A stretch of DNA of 64,000 nucleotides from Hyphomicrobium sp. (GCF_019744875.1 NZ_JAIETU010000013.1:62001-126000), one strand, 5' to 3'; counted from the first letter of the stretch, positions 26,098 through 37,045 are shown. Program-made: numbers and translations. The notes: a model not told the origin generated them from the sequence alone.

Positions 26098-26733
26098 ATG
26101 ACATGGCACAAAGACCGCGGTCCCGGCGAGCGCCGCGGCTATCATCACGGCAACCTGCGCGAGGCCCTTGTCGAGGCCGCGCTGACCCTCATCCGCGAGA
26201 AAGGCCCCGCCGGCTTCACGTTCGCCGAGGCGGCCCGCGCCGCCGGCGTCTCCCCCGCCGCGCCTTATCGCCACTACCGCGACCGCGACGCCCTGATTGC
26301 CGATGTCGCCCGCCGCGGCTTCGAAGCCTTCGCGGCAACGCTTGCGGCCGCCTGGAACGAGGGACGCCCCACCGCGCGCGAAGCGTTCAATCGCGTCGGC
26401 GCCGCCTATCTCGCCTTCGCAGGCAAGGAGCCGGCCTACTTCGCCGCCATGTTCGAATCCGGCCTGTCGCTCGCCGACCATCCGGATGTGCGCGCCGAGG
26501 GAGATCGCGCGTTCGCCATCCTGCGCGAGGCCTGCGAGGCGGTCATCGCGACCCTGCCGGCCGATCGCCGCCCGCCGCCGCTTATGATGGCGCTGCACAT
26601 CTGGTCACTGTCGCACGGCACAGCCGCGCTGTTCGCGCGCGGCGACAGCTCGCGCCGGCCCATTCCAATGTCGCCGGAAGAGCTTCTTGAAGCCGCCGTG
26701 CTGATCTACCTCGACGGCCTCGGCGGCCGGTAG
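26098..26733 (+). CDS. TetR/AcrR family transcriptional regulator
   Basis: A 211-residue dimeric repressor type. The N-terminal helix-turn-helix is clear: GNLREALVEAALTLIREKG, FTFAEAARAAGVSPAAPYRH and YRDRDALIADVARRGF. The C-terminal ligand domain (residues about 85-205) resembles the WHG/TetR_C_33 group. ATG 26098 is preferred over an upstream start because the conserved HTH begins soon after it. The divergent neighbour is DUF188, so the target may be that gene, itself or a distant locus. Confidence 0.9.
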   Translation: MTWHKDRGPGERRGYHHGNLREALVEAALTLIREKGPAGFTFAEAARAAGVSPAAPYRHYRDRDALIADVARRGFEAFAATLAAAWNEGRPTAREAFNRVGAAYLAFAGKEPAYFAAMFESGLSLADHPDVRAEGDRAFAILREACEAVIATLPADRRPPPLMMALHIWSLSHGTAALFARGDSSRRPIPMSPEELLEAAVLIYLDGLGGR

Positions 26734-26748
26734 GCGCACCCCACTTTT

Positions 26749-26869
26749 GTCATCCTCGGCTTTATGCCGAGGATCCATCGGTCAGCGGGAGCGAAAGGAA
26801 GGGGATGCGCACAACATCTCCATCTCCCACGCAGAGAAACGCATCCCAGGCACGGGGCCTGGGATGACA
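26749..26869. repeat. Composite palindromic intergenic repeat
   Basis: An approximately 120-bp element bounded by TGTCATCC and GGATGACA. It holds two 9-bp perfect hairpins: ATCCTCGGC/GCCGAGGAT (26752-26774) and ATCCCAGGC/GCCTGGGAT (26843-26865). Related hairpins occur near 50.6 kb. It fills the space between the convergent TetR and aspS genes and may also act as a terminator. Confidence 0.8.
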
Positions 26870-26902
26870 GTCGGTGTCAAGCGCATCAGCGCTCGTGCAA
26901 AG

Positions 26903-28744
26903 CTACTTCTTCTCCGGCGCGACGACGCGGATCGAAAGCTCGCGCAATTGCTTCGGCGAGACGTCGCTCGGAGCCCCCATGAGCAGGTCGTTCGCCTGCT
27001 GGTTCATCGGGAACAGCGCCACGTCACGCACGGTCTTGGTGCCCGTGAGCAGCATCACCATGCGCTCGATGCCAGCCGCCATGCCGCCATGCGGCGGCGC
27101 GCCGTACTGGAACGCGCGATAGAGACCGCCGAACCGCTCCTCGACATCCGCGCGGCTGAGCCCCGTGATCTCGAACGCCTTCACCATCGTCTCCGGCACG
27201 TGGTTACGCACCGAGCCCGAAGCGATCTCATAGCCGTTGCAGACGATATCGTACTGGTTCGCCTTGAGCCCGAGCAGCGCATCGCGCCCTTCGGCCTCCG
27301 CAGCGGTCAACGCCTCCGCTCCGCCCTTCGGCATCGAGAACGGGTTGTGCGAGAAGTCGATCTTCTTCTCGTCCTCGTTCCACTCGTAGAACGGGAAGTC
27401 CACGATCCACGCGAACGCGAAGCGGCCCTCGTCGACGAGCTTGAGCTCGCGGCCGATCTCATCGCGCGCAAGCCCCGCGAACTTGTAGAACTTGGCCGGA
27501 TCGCCCGCCGTGAAGAAGCACGCATCGCCCGTCTTGAGCCCCATCTGGGCCTGGATCGCCGCAGCGCGCTCGCCGCCCACGTTTTTCGCAACAGGACCGG
27601 CACCCGCCGCACCCTCTTCCTCACGCCAGAAGATGTAGCCGAGGCCCGGCTGGCCTTCCTTCTGCGCCCAACCGTTCATGCGGTCGCAGAACGCGCGGCT
27701 TCCGCCGCCCGGCGCGGGGATGGCCCACACGCGAACCTTGGGATCGCGCTCGATCATGCCCGCGAACACCTTGAAGCCCGAGCCGCGGAAATGCTCGGTC
27801 ACATCCGCCATTTCGATCGGGTTGCGCAGGTCCGGCTTGTCGGAGCCGTACTTTGAGATGGCCGTATCGTAGGGAATGCGCTGCCAGTCGCGGTCCACGC
27901 GCTTGCCGTCGGCGAACTCTTCGTAGACCGACGTGAGCACCGGCTCCATCGTCTGGAAGATGTCTTCCTGCTCGACGAAGCTCATCTCGACGTCGAGCTG
28001 GTAGAACTCGCCGGGCAGGCGGTCGGCTCGCGGATCCTCGTCGCGGAAGCACGGCGCGATCTGGAAGTAGCGGTCGAAACCGGACACCATCAGAAGCTGC
28101 TTGTACTGCTGCGGCGCCTGCGGGAGCGCGTAGAACTTGCCGGCATGGATGCGCGACGGCACGAGGAAGTCGCGCGCGCCTTCAGGCGACGAGGCCGTCA
28201 GGATCGGCGTCGGAAACTCGTTGAAGCCCGCTTCATGCATGCGCCGCCGGATCGAAGACGTGATCGCCAACCGCTTCATGATGATGCCGTGCAGCGTCTC
28301 GCGCCGCAGATCCAGGAAGCGATAGGTGAGCCGCAAGTCTTCCGGATAGTCGGGCTCACCGAACACGGGGACCGGCAGCTCCTTGGCTTCCGACAGCACC
28401 TCGATCTCGGTCGCGTAGACCTCGATCTCGCCGGTCGGCAGCTCGGCGTTGGTCGTGCCGTCGGGGCGCTGGCGCACCGCGCCGTCGATCCGCACAACCC
28501 ACTCGGAGCGCAGCTTTTCGGCCGTCTTGAAGGCGGCGCTGTCGGGATCGGCCACCACCTGCGTGAGGCCATAGTGATCGCGCAGGTCGATGAACAGCAC
28601 GCCGCCGTGGTCGCGCACGCGGTGCACCCAGCCCGAAAGCCGTGCCGTAGTCCCGATATCCGTGGCCCGCAACGCGCCGCACGTATGCGACCGGTACCGA
28701 TGCAGCTGAGCGCCGCCAACTGCCGAAGTCTTTGCGTTCGCCAT
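26903..28744 (-). CDS. aspS: Aspartyl-tRNA synthetase
   Basis: A 613-residue class IIb synthetase. The N-terminal OB-fold anticodon-binding domain ([20 protein letters not shown]) is followed by the catalytic core with motif 2 ([16 protein letters not shown]) and motif 3 ([16 protein letters not shown]), plus the bacterial GAD insertion domain. Alphaproteobacterial enzymes of this type may also charge tRNA-Asn where asparaginyl synthetase is absent; this cannot be judged here. ATG 28744 precedes the conserved N-terminus (HRYRSHTCG); upstream frame extension is unsupported. Confidence 0.96.
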   Translation of the reverse strand: MANAKTSAVGGAQLHRYRSHTCGALRATDIGTTARLSGWVHRVRDHGGVLFIDLRDHYGLTQVVADPDSAAFKTAEKLRSEWVVRIDGAVRQRPDGTTNAELPTGEIEVYATEIEVLSEAKELPVPVFGEPDYPEDLRLTYRFLDLRRETLHGIIMKRLAITSSIRRRMHEAGFNEFPTPILTASSPEGARDFLVPSRIHAGKFYALPQAPQQYKQLLMVSGFDRYFQIAPCFRDEDPRADRLPGEFYQLDVEMSFVEQEDIFQTMEPVLTSVYEEFADGKRVDRDWQRIPYDTAISKYGSDKPDLRNPIEMADVTEHFRGSGFKVFAGMIERDPKVRVWAIPAPGGGSRAFCDRMNGWAQKEGQPGLGYIFWREEEGAAGAGPVAKNVGGERAAAIQAQMGLKTGDACFFTAGDPAKFYKFAGLARDEIGRELKLVDEGRFAFAWIVDFPFYEWNEDEKKIDFSHNPFSMPKGGAEALTAAEAEGRDALLGLKANQYDIVCNGYEIASGSVRNHVPETMVKAFEITGLSRADVEERFGGLYRAFQYGAPPHGGMAAGIERMVMLLTGTKTVRDVALFPMNQQANDLLMGAPSDVSPKQLRELSIRVVAPEKK

Positions 28745-28922
28745 AGCCCCGCAACCCGCCTGATCTTTGCCTTTTTGAGAAGGCGGACAAGCGCATGAAT
28801 AGGCCCCCAAAGTCAAGACTTGGGGGGCTCTGGCCCCACCGGCGAGGGCCTGCTTCCGGCCGGGCACGCATTTTGGCCCCGAGGCGCCTCAGCGCCGCCC
28901 CGGAGCACCTACTGCCTGCTAC

Positions 28923-29465
28923 CTAGAGCATCACGACCAGCACCACCCAGAGGGCAAGCGACGCCGCAAACAGCCCCGTGCTGACCTTCAAATTCCACGA
29001 CGACTGACGGAATTCCCGTTCCAGCGCGCCGAGCTCGGTCAGCCTACGGCTGACCGCTTCAAAATCCCGAAACGCGTGATAGTCGCCTTTCGAATTTCCA
29101 TCGACGGCATCAACGCGCGTTTTCAAATAATCGAATCTGCGGCTCAAATCGTCAAGCTTCGCGGCGCGCAATTTATGCTCACGTTCGAGAAATTCAGAAA
29201 ACCGATAGCTGCGCACGGAATCGTCCCGCAATTCCGCGATATCGCTTTTTACGAGTTGCAGCTCCCGGCCGAGGGATTTCATCTCGATGAGCATCTGGTC
29301 GAGCTTGATCGCCGTATCGGCGACGAACGCATCGCGCGCGATAAGCTGCACCGAGGGCCCGGGCCTCGCCGGCTCAAGCGCGTGCCGTTCCACAAGATAG
29401 TTGTGTAACGGCGGTAACCGGCTGCCTTTCGGGGCTTTCGGTTTCTGCCTCGTGATCTCCAGCAC
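28923..29465 (-). CDS. Coiled-coil protein with C-terminal membrane anchor
   Basis: A 180-residue protein of unknown function. Residues about 45-150 are strongly helical and heptad-like (IKLDQMLIEMKSLGRELQLV, LEREHKLRAAKLDDLSRRF). The last 25 residues form one transmembrane helix (STGLFAASLALWVVLVVML), giving a tail-anchored topology. The start is a GTG with GGGAG about 8 nt upstream. It lies upstream of aspS but is separated by 178 nt. Confidence 0.68.
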   Translation of the reverse strand: MLEITRQKPKAPKGSRLPPLHNYLVERHALEPARPGPSVQLIARDAFVADTAIKLDQMLIEMKSLGRELQLVKSDIAELRDDSVRSYRFSEFLEREHKLRAAKLDDLSRRFDYLKTRVDAVDGNSKGDYHAFRDFEAVSRRLTELGALEREFRQSSWNLKVSTGLFAASLALWVVLVVML

Positions 29466-30098
29466 GCCGAACTCCCAACGCGGCCGCCCGGATCGAAAGG
29501 GCTGGCCGAAGAGACCAATAGAGCCATTCCGGCAGCGGACCGCCGGTCACGAAACAAGACGCTTTTTCCACGCGAATGGAAAGCTATCGAGACCGTTCGA
29601 AGTTGAGAATGAGTTTCAGGCACCGGTCGCAATTGAGCGACGGGCATGACCCGGAAACGACACCCGCTGAATTCGCACGCACGATCAACCACGCCCTGCA
29701 CTTTTTATACAACGTCGGGCATTTTCTGACTAGATGTCGCACCGAAAGAAATTACGATTTCACGCGAATTAATTTCGCGCTTCGGCGGACCTTAGCCCCG
29801 CCCGGCCGAAGCACCTCTGCGTGCGCGGGATCCTCTGCCGCCTCGCCGAGCATCCGGCGCGAAGCGCGCGGCCCTGCGCAAGAGCCGCCGAGAAGACGTG
29901 GCGAGACATCGCTCCCCGCCCCGAACCAAATCCCAGCCCCATCGAATCCGGCCGCCGAGTCTCCTGCGCCAACCCGAGCCCGGCGCACCCGACCACGGCC
30001 GGGGCAAGCCCCGTTTCCGGCCTATTTCCACGCCCCACGGCCGATCTGACAGGGGGGACTAGCGATCTCCCCCCCGGCATGCGTATAAACGACCCGCA
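29466..30098. other. Large divergent intergenic region
   Basis: About 630 nt without a supported gene separate the tail-anchored protein (minus) and rnd (plus). Part of it (about 29,560-29,780) is visibly richer in A and T than its surroundings. A palindrome CGCGAA-TTAAT-TTCGCG lies at 29763-29779 and may be an operator. I see no clear RNA gene. Confidence 0.4.
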
Positions 30099-31256
30099 AT
30101 GCGCGTCATTACCACCACATCGGCCCTCACCGAGATCTGCTCCCGACTTGCCGAAGGCGAATTCGTCGCCGTCGACACGGAGTTCATGCGTGAGCAAACA
30201 TTCTGGCCCGACCTCTGCCTGATCCAGCTCGCGGGTCCGGGCGAGGAGGCTATTGTCGATCCGATGGCGCCGGGCATCGACCTCAAGCCGTTTTACGAGC
30301 TGATGGCCGACACGCGGGTGGTCAAGGTCTTCCACGCCGCCCGCCAGGACGTCGAAATCGTCTTCTGCGAGGCGGGCCTGATCCCCACGCCGATCTTCGA
30401 CACCCAGATCGCAGCCATGGTTTGCGGCTTCGGCGAAAGCGTGAGCTACGTCAATCTGGTCAAGAAAATCACCGGGCGCGACCTCGACAAAAGCTCCCGC
30501 TTCACTGACTGGAGCCGCCGGCCGCTCACCGAAAAGCAGCTCGTCTATGCTCTGGGCGACGTCACCCATCTCCGCGACATCTACATCGCGCTGAAAGCCG
30601 AGCTCGAGAGCACGGGCCGCGCGTCTTGGCTGGACGAAGAGATGGCCGACCTGACGGCTCCTTCGACTTACGAGAGCCACCCCGAGAACGCCTGGCAGCG
30701 CCTCAAGATGCGCGTCAAGAACCGCAAGGCCCTGGCCGTTCTCATCGAGCTGGCCGCCTGGCGCGAACGCCTCGCCCAGGCGCAGGACGTGCCGCGGGGG
30801 CGCATCCTGCGCGACGAGGCTCTCTACGACATCGCCAACCAGCTTCCGACTTCCGTCGAGAAGCTCTCCGAGCTCAGAACCTTGAGCGACGGCTTTGCCC
30901 GCTCCCAGCGCGCGCGCGACATCATCGACGCGGTGGCGCGCGGCCTCGAACGCGATCCGAAGACGCTGCCGCCGCTGACCCACAGCCAGCCGATGTCGGC
31001 AGAGGCCACGGCCACGATCGAACTGCTGAAAGTGCTGCTCAAGGCCGCTGCCGCGCGCAATCGCGTAGCGCCTCGCCTGATCGCCGATTCCGAGGATCTC
31101 GAGCGCATCGCCAGCGAAGCCGAGCCCGACGTGGCGGCCATGAAAGGCTGGCGGCGTCAACTGTTCGGCGACGACGCCCTCAAGCTGAAACGCGGCGAGC
31201 TGGCGCTGACGCTGTCGAAAGGCGAAGTCCTCGCCATCAGCTCCAGCAAAGGCTGA
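30099..31256 (+). CDS. rnd: Ribonuclease D
   Basis: A 385-residue 3'-5' exoribonuclease acting on tRNA precursors. The DEDDy exonuclease residues are visible: VAVDTEFMREQTFWP (Exo I), VKVFHAARQDVEIVF (Exo II) and YALGDVTHLRDIY (Exo III with the Tyr). An HRDC domain follows at about residues 205-290, with C-terminal helices beyond. Length matches bacterial RNase D. It is convergent with the DnaJ-like gene. Confidence 0.95.
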   Translation: MRVITTTSALTEICSRLAEGEFVAVDTEFMREQTFWPDLCLIQLAGPGEEAIVDPMAPGIDLKPFYELMADTRVVKVFHAARQDVEIVFCEAGLIPTPIFDTQIAAMVCGFGESVSYVNLVKKITGRDLDKSSRFTDWSRRPLTEKQLVYALGDVTHLRDIYIALKAELESTGRASWLDEEMADLTAPSTYESHPENAWQRLKMRVKNRKALAVLIELAAWRERLAQAQDVPRGRILRDEALYDIANQLPTSVEKLSELRTLSDGFARSQRARDIIDAVARGLERDPKTLPPLTHSQPMSAEATATIELLKVLLKAAAARNRVAPRLIADSEDLERIASEAEPDVAAMKGWRRQLFGDDALKLKRGELALTLSKGEVLAISSSKG

Positions 31257-31346
31257 GTTTCAGCAGCGGCAGCGTGCGCACGACCGCCGACGGTCTCACT
31301 GCCGACTGCCTTACCGCCTCACTCCCCCGGCTGCCCGCTAACCAAC

Positions 31347-32246
31347 CTACTTCCTCGGGTCATACCGGTGCTTCTGGCGCCACTCGGAAAGAAAGTACGA
31401 CAGCCCCTCGTCGATGGTGTCCGGCAACACGATCCGCACCGTCACAAGCTCATCGCCCGTCGCGCCCGTCGTCGCATTGCGCACGCCCTTGCCCTTGAGC
31501 CGCAGCACCTGGCCAGAACTCGTGCCTTTCGGGATCGTGAGCTGAACGCGCCCGCCTGCGGTCGGAACCTCGACCTTGCCCCCCAGCACCGCTTCGTCGA
31601 GCGTGATCGGCAGATCCAGCAGGATGTCGTCACCCTCACGCCGGAAATCGCGGTGTGGGCGGACGTGAATTTCGACGAGCGCATCGCCCGTCTCGCCTCC
31701 GGCGATCCCCGGCTCGCCGCGCCCCCTGAGGCGCAGAACCTGTCCGTCCGTCACGCCTTCCGGCACATTGAGATCGAGCACACCCGCATCCGGCAGCGTC
31801 ACGCGCTTCTTCGCGCCCTGCACCGCCTCAAGAAAATCGACATCGAGCGTATAGCGCACGTCGCGTCCCCGGGTGGCGAAGTTGCCGCCGCGCGCCCCCG
31901 CCCGGCCGCCGCCCGAAAAGAGATCCGAGAACACGTCGCCGAAATCCTCGAAAATCGGCCCGCCCCGGCCGCGTGCCCCGGCGCCGCCGGCCGCTCCCTG
32001 CGGCCGCCAAGTCTGCCGGCGCGGCTCGCCCGTGGCATCGATCTCTCCGGTATCGAACTGGCGCCGCCGCTCCGGGTCGCCGAGAATTTCGTGCGCCGCC
32101 GTCACCTTCTTGAAGCGTTCCTCCGCCGTCTTGGCGGGATTGACGTCCGGATGCAGCTCCTTGACGAGCTTCAGGTACGCCTTCCTGATCTGATCGTCCG
32201 TCGCGCCGTGCGGCACTCCCAGAACGGTATACGGGTCGTCAGCCAT
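31347..32246 (-). CDS. DnaJ-like co-chaperone (CbpA type)
   Basis: A 299-residue J-domain protein. The N-terminal J domain (DPYTVLGVPHGATDDQIRKA) includes the HPD motif in KELHPDVNPAK, which stimulates DnaK ATPase. A Gly/Arg-rich linker (about residues 75-125) leads to a C-terminal peptide-binding region (DVRYTLDVDFLEAVQGAKKR and later LDEAVLGGKVEVPT). The cysteine-rich zinc finger of DnaJ is absent, placing it with class B/CbpA proteins. The usual DnaK partner is not in the window. Confidence 0.93.
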   Translation of the reverse strand: MADDPYTVLGVPHGATDDQIRKAYLKLVKELHPDVNPAKTAEERFKKVTAAHEILGDPERRRQFDTGEIDATGEPRRQTWRPQGAAGGAGARGRGGPIFEDFGDVFSDLFSGGGRAGARGGNFATRGRDVRYTLDVDFLEAVQGAKKRVTLPDAGVLDLNVPEGVTDGQVLRLRGRGEPGIAGGETGDALVEIHVRPHRDFRREGDDILLDLPITLDEAVLGGKVEVPTAGGRVQLTIPKGTSSGQVLRLKGKGVRNATTGATGDELVTVRIVLPDTIDEGLSYFLSEWRQKHRYDPRK

Positions 32247-32383
32247 GTCCGGCGAGCATCCTAGGCGTCAAGATCGATCCATTCGGCCGCGCAACGCGGC
32301 CACCCTGCGCCGCACGACGCAGATTGATACGAAATCTCGCCCCGGCGAGACCAGCGCAAAATGAGACCGCGCGCGCCTCGCGC

Positions 32384-33922
32384 TTACTTTGCGATGCGGA
32401 TTTCCGGCTCGCGCGACAGCAAAGCGGCCAGCACCCCGAATCGGCGGCGCAGCCGCTCCCCATCCAGCGCCGCATAGCTTTTGGGCAGCGTCAGGACGAG
32501 CGTCGTGCCTTCATGCGAAAGCTGCGTCTCGTCAATAACCCCGGGCATGCCAATTGAGAGCATATGTGCCGTCCGCACCGCCGCGCCGATGATGCGCGCG
32601 CGCTTCTGCGCCCGCTTGCTGATCGCGGCCCGGAGCCGTGTCGACAGTGCATCGATCGAAGCACCCTCGTCGGATCCCACGTGCCGATGATAGACGGCAA
32701 GCGCCAGGAAGATGCGGCCCGGGTGATCGATGCCGGAAAGCCCCGCATGCGCGATCACGTTGAGGCTCTGCTCGCCGCGATAATCGGGGTGCGCGCGCCA
32801 GCCGATGTCCGAGAGCAGGCAGGCCGCGTACCGCAACCGGCGCTCTTCAGGCGTTTCCTTGGGGCCGTCGCCTTCGAAAAGCGCGTCCGTCCAGACGCAG
32901 AGCTCATGAGCGTGCACCACCGAGCGCGAGCGCAGGCGCGCGTAGTCTTCGCAGAAGCAGAGCAGCGGATCCTTCGCCTGCTCGTGGCGCGTCATGAGGC
33001 TGTAAAGCAGCCCCTCGCGGATGCCGTAAACCGACAGCACGACCTCGGAAGGCGCCATCGCTTCGAGCAGCCGCTCGAGCACGAGCGCGCCGAACGGCAC
33101 GACTTCGCGCCGCGCACGCGCCACTTCCTCCATGCCCGGCATCGTCGCCAGCTTCTTGTGCCGGCGGATGAACTGGCAGAATTCGATCATCTCTCGCGTC
33201 GAAACGGCGTAGCCCTGCATGACGCGGAGCGGATAGTTGAGTTGCACCATGTGCAGCTTGGCGAGCGCCCGCCACGTGCCGCCGACGGCGAAGAACGGAC
33301 GGCCGCGCCCGCTCATCAGCCATTCGGTTTTCGCGATCGCCTCATCGACGATGGGCAATGCGCGCTCGATCTTGTTGCCGGTCTGATCGATCAGCCGAAG
33401 CCCGCCGAGCGGCAACGTGGATGCGTTGGAGATCGTCGCCGGATTGATGTCGATCAGCTCGAGGCTGCCGCCGCCGAGATCGCCGGCCGTACCGTTGGCC
33501 TCCCAGAAGCCCATCCGAATGCCGCACGCGGCAAGCTCTGCTTCCTTTTCGCCGGAGAGCACTTCGATGCGCGTTCCCGCAGCCCGCTCGGCGCGCTGGA
33601 TGAAGCTGCGCCCGTCCTCGGCCTCGCGCACGGCCGCCGTCGCCAGCACGCGCAGGTTCTTCACCTTGAGGATGCGCGCGATGACGCGAAAGCGGCTCAG
33701 CGCTTCAAGCGCTCGCTCGACGCTTTCGTCTCCGAGCCGTCCCGTCGATACGATCGCCTTGCCGAGACCGCAGAGTACTTTTTCATTGAAGATCGGAAGG
33801 GCGGCGCGCACCGCTCCTTCGTATACGACAAGGCGCACCGAGTTCGACCCGATGTCGATCACACCGAGCGGTTCAAGCTCCGTCGCCTTTCCCCGCCCGC
33901 CGAACACCTGCGTCAAGCTCAC
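32384..33922 (-). CDS. ppx: Ppx/GppA family phosphatase (exopolyphosphatase)
   Basis: A 512-residue ASKHA-fold enzyme that should hydrolyse polyphosphate or pppGpp. The phosphate-binding motifs are GVIDIGSNSVRLVVYEG near the N-terminus and GDLGGGSLELIDI near residue 145. The C-terminal half carries the HD-like helical domain (SDIGWRAHPDYRGEQ). The start is uncertain: GTG 33922 or the TTG one codon earlier both lie just behind a weak GGCGGA. It lies 117 nt downstream of ppk, forming the usual ppk-ppx pair in which one enzyme makes polyphosphate and the other degrades it. Confidence 0.92.
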   Translation of the reverse strand: MSLTQVFGGRGKATELEPLGVIDIGSNSVRLVVYEGAVRAALPIFNEKVLCGLGKAIVSTGRLGDESVERALEALSRFRVIARILKVKNLRVLATAAVREAEDGRSFIQRAERAAGTRIEVLSGEKEAELAACGIRMGFWEANGTAGDLGGGSLELIDINPATISNASTLPLGGLRLIDQTGNKIERALPIVDEAIAKTEWLMSGRGRPFFAVGGTWRALAKLHMVQLNYPLRVMQGYAVSTREMIEFCQFIRRHKKLATMPGMEEVARARREVVPFGALVLERLLEAMAPSEVVLSVYGIREGLLYSLMTRHEQAKDPLLCFCEDYARLRSRSVVHAHELCVWTDALFEGDGPKETPEERRLRYAACLLSDIGWRAHPDYRGEQSLNVIAHAGLSGIDHPGRIFLALAVYHRHVGSDEGASIDALSTRLRAAISKRAQKRARIIGAAVRTAHMLSIGMPGVIDETQLSHEGTTLVLTLPKSYAALDGERLRRRFGVLAALLSREPEIRIAK

Positions 33923-34039
33923 CAATTCCGCCCAGACTCGTGCTTGTTGCCAAAGGAGAAATGCGTCGAGACATCCGGGCGCATGCAGTCCCCGGCCAAC
34001 GCACGATGGTCACCTGATAGGGGGTCACACGCACACGGT

Positions 34040-36238
34040 CTAGTCTTTTTGCATGAAATCGAAGCGCGGCGGAAAATGATCCTTAAGCGACTGTCCGCGC
34101 CCGGAAAGCGAAGGATTTGTCATAAAATACTTGTGTGCGTTGAAGGGCGCTTCGCCTTCCGCCGGTACGATTCGCGACGATGAACCGTCTCCCTTGATTT
34201 CCCAGCTTTGCTGGTTGTCCTTGAGATTGGCCACCATGATCTGGTCGAGCACCTGCTCGTGCACCGTCGGGTTCTTTATCGGCGTCATCGCCTCGACGCG
34301 CCGGTCGAGATTGCGCGGCATCATATCCGCCGAGCTGATGTAGACGGCCGCTGTGGGTGACGGCAGCCCTTCGCCTTGTCCGAAGCAGTAGATGCGCGCG
34401 TGCTCGAGGAAGCGTCCGATGATGCTCTTGACGCGAATGTTCTCGGACAGCCCCGGAATGCCCGGCCGCAGGCAGCAGACGCCGCGCACGACGAGATCGA
34501 TCTCGACGCCCGCCTGGCTGGCCTCGTAGAGCGCATCGATGATCTGCGCATCGACGAGCGAGTTCATCTTCATCCAGATCGCGCCGGGACGTCCCGCCTT
34601 CACGTGCTCGATCTCGCGACGGATGTGATCCAGGATCCGGTGGCGGATGCCGCGCGGACTGGCCGCCATGTTCTCGAGCTCAGAAGGCTCTCCGTATCCC
34701 GTGACGAAGTTGAGGATGCGCGTCGCGTCCCGCGCGATCCCCGAGTCCGTCGTAAAGAGCGACAGGTCCGTGTAGATGCGCGCTGTTTGCGAGTGATAGT
34801 TGCCCGTGCCGATATGGCAGTAGGTCACGAGTTCCGAGTTCTCGCGCCGCACGATCTGCCCAAGCTTGGCGTGGGTCTTCAGCTCGATGAACCCGTACAC
34901 GACGTGCACGCCGGCCTTTTCGAGGTCGCGCGCCCAGCGAATGTTGGCGGCCTCGTCGAAACGCGCCTTCAGCTCGACAACGGCCGTGACCGACTTGCCC
35001 GCTTCCACCGCTTCCTTGAGAGCCTGCACGATGGGGCTGTCGTTGCTGGTGCGATAGAGCGTCCACTTGATGGCCATCACGTTCGGATCGGCCACCGCCT
35101 GCCGCAGGAACTGCACCACCACGTCGAAGCTCTCGTACGGATGGTGGACGAGAATGTCCTTCTTGCTGATGGCCGCGAAGCAGTCGCCGTTGAATTCGCG
35201 AATGCGCTCCGGAAAGCGCGGATTGTAAACCTTGAAGATCAGGTCGGGCCGGTTGGAGACGATCAACTGCGAGGTATCGGAAAGCCCGAGCAGGCCCTCC
35301 TTGATGAACACGGATTCCTCGCCGACCTCCAACTCGTCGATGACGAACTTTTTCAGCCTGTCGGGCATTTTCGCGTCGAGTTCGAGTCGGATCACATGTC
35401 CGCGGCGGCGCCGCTTGAGCAGCGTCTCGAACGACCGCACCAGGTCCTCGGCTTCTTCCTGCAGCTCCACGTCGCTGTCGCGCAACACGCGGAACGCGCC
35501 CTGGCTGTTGACGTCGAAGCCCGGAAACAGCTCCGAGATGAACATGCCGATCAGCGCCTCGATCCGGATGAAGCGGATGCGCTCTTCTGTGCTGTCTTCC
35601 GCGCGCAACCGAATGAAGCGTTCGAGCTGGCCCGGGATCGGAATGAGACCGCTCATCGACTTCGCATCGCTCTTGCGCTGCATCCACACGGCCATCGTCA
35701 GGCCGAGGTTGGGGATGAACGGGAACGGATGCGCGGGGTCCACGGCGATCGGTGTGAGGATCGGAAACACGTGCGACATGAACAGGCGTTCGAGCCAGAC
35801 CTTCTCGGTGCTGGTGAGATCTGCCGGCTCGACGATGGCGATCCCCGCCGCGGCCATGTCCCGCTTTACTTCGATCCAGCAGGCCTGCTTGTCGGCCACC
35901 AGCCGCGCCGCGAAGCGGTTGACCTCAGCGAGCTGCTGCGACGGCGTCAGGCCGTCCTGCGTCAGCGTCGTCACGCCGGCCGCGATCTGGCCGTAGATGC
36001 CGGCCGCGCGCACCATGTAGAATTCGTCGAGGTTGGACGCCGAGATGGAGAGAAACCGCAGTCGCTCGAGCACCGGATGGTTCTTGTTCTGCGCCTCTTC
36101 CAGAACGCGGCGGTTGAACTGCAACCAGGACAGCTCGCGATTATAGAACCGGGCCGGACCCTCGGGCACCTCAGGCGCGGGCGTGGGCGCAGGCGCGCGA
36201 CGTTCGGATCCCTTGGTCTTCGATCTCGTCGAGGTCAT
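34040..36238 (-). CDS. ppk1: Polyphosphate kinase 1
   Basis: A 732-residue enzyme polymerising the terminal phosphate of ATP to polyphosphate. The N-terminal domain ([20 protein letters not shown]) binds ATP; the two phospholipase-D-like C-terminal domains carry histidine regions [17 protein letters not shown] and [20 protein letters not shown], including the autophosphorylated His. ATG 36238 has AGGAAA upstream. It precedes ppx and follows hdaA by 90 nt in the same direction. Confidence 0.96.
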   Translation of the reverse strand: MTSTRSKTKGSERRAPAPTPAPEVPEGPARFYNRELSWLQFNRRVLEEAQNKNHPVLERLRFLSISASNLDEFYMVRAAGIYGQIAAGVTTLTQDGLTPSQQLAEVNRFAARLVADKQACWIEVKRDMAAAGIAIVEPADLTSTEKVWLERLFMSHVFPILTPIAVDPAHPFPFIPNLGLTMAVWMQRKSDAKSMSGLIPIPGQLERFIRLRAEDSTEERIRFIRIEALIGMFISELFPGFDVNSQGAFRVLRDSDVELQEEAEDLVRSFETLLKRRRRGHVIRLELDAKMPDRLKKFVIDELEVGEESVFIKEGLLGLSDTSQLIVSNRPDLIFKVYNPRFPERIREFNGDCFAAISKKDILVHHPYESFDVVVQFLRQAVADPNVMAIKWTLYRTSNDSPIVQALKEAVEAGKSVTAVVELKARFDEAANIRWARDLEKAGVHVVYGFIELKTHAKLGQIVRRENSELVTYCHIGTGNYHSQTARIYTDLSLFTTDSGIARDATRILNFVTGYGEPSELENMAASPRGIRHRILDHIRREIEHVKAGRPGAIWMKMNSLVDAQIIDALYEASQAGVEIDLVVRGVCCLRPGIPGLSENIRVKSIIGRFLEHARIYCFGQGEGLPSPTAAVYISSADMMPRNLDRRVEAMTPIKNPTVHEQVLDQIMVANLKDNQQSWEIKGDGSSSRIVPAEGEAPFNAHKYFMTNPSLSGRGQSLKDHFPPRFDFMQKD

Positions 36239-36328
36239 GGCGATGTTTCCTGCAGCGTCCGGTTCAATCGACCGGGATGAGGCGTGCGTTGTGCGACAGT
36301 ATGATGACAGCGAAACAGCTTGCCGGGG

Positions 36329-37045
36329 CTATTCGTCACGCTCCTCCGGCTCTTCATCGGGGCGGTCGGCGGCGAGGGCCGCCGCGGCGATGGCGCGTGT
36401 CACTTTTCGTTGGGCCGCGAGCGAAAGCCGGTCGCAATGCGCCACGACTCTTAGGATCGCATCCATCGAGCGCTCCATGTGGAGCGCGAGGTAGCTGACG
36501 ATATGCGGCTCTACCATGAGCTGCCGGTCGGAGAACAATTTCACGAGCACGGATCGGATCAGAGATTCGTCGGGCGAGGAAATCTGCACGGGCGACGTGG
36601 CCCTGAGCCGCGACCGCAGATCCGGCAGCGTGATCGCGATGTCTCCGGGCGCCGCGCGCGATGTCATGAGCAGCGCGCCGGATTTTTCGCGCGCGAGATT
36701 GAGAAGGTGAAACAGGATCTGCTCGTCGCTCACGCCGCGATCGATATCCTCCACCACGAGCGTGGGCGTGACTTCGAAACCGCGCACGACACCCTCTTCG
36801 AGCGCACGCGCAGCCACGACCGCCGCGCCGGAACGGCGGCGCCACACGTTCGCGAGATGGCTCTTGCCCGAACCCGCAGGGCCGACGACGACCTGTGACG
36901 GTTGCGGCCAGTGCGGCCAGGCGTCCACAAGGTCTACGGCAGCCGCGTTCGAGCGGCTGACGAGAAAATCCTCCGCCTCCTGCGCCTGCCGGTGCGGCAA
37001 CGCCAGCACGAGTTGCTCCGGCGTCTCTTTGGCTCGAAGCGTCAT
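36329..37045 (-). CDS. hdaA: DnaA regulatory inactivator HdaA
   Basis: A 238-residue DnaA-related AAA+ protein that, with the sliding clamp, promotes ATP hydrolysis on DnaA to prevent over-initiation. The N-terminus contains a clamp-binding-like segment (EQLVLALPH), then Walker A VGPAGSGKSHLANVW and Walker B-like PTLVVEDIDRG. The DNA-binding domain IV of DnaA is absent. Its ATG overlaps the stop of the upstream AI-2E transporter gene by 4 nt (ATGA), a gene order conserved in Hyphomicrobiales. Confidence 0.93.
   Translation of the reverse strand: MTLRAKETPEQLVLALPHRQAQEAEDFLVSRSNAAAVDLVDAWPHWPQPSQVVVGPAGSGKSHLANVWRRRSGAAVVAARALEEGVVRGFEVTPTLVVEDIDRGVSDEQILFHLLNLAREKSGALLMTSRAAPGDIAITLPDLRSRLRATSPVQISSPDESLIRSVLVKLFSDRQLMVEPHIVSYLALHMERSMDAILRVVAHCDRLSLAAQRKVTRAIAAAALAADRPDEEPEERDE

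Noticed and set aside
34376-36280. Plus-strand open frame of 634 residues antisense to ppk1
   Set aside because: It mirrors the ppk1 coding sequence and has no domain support.
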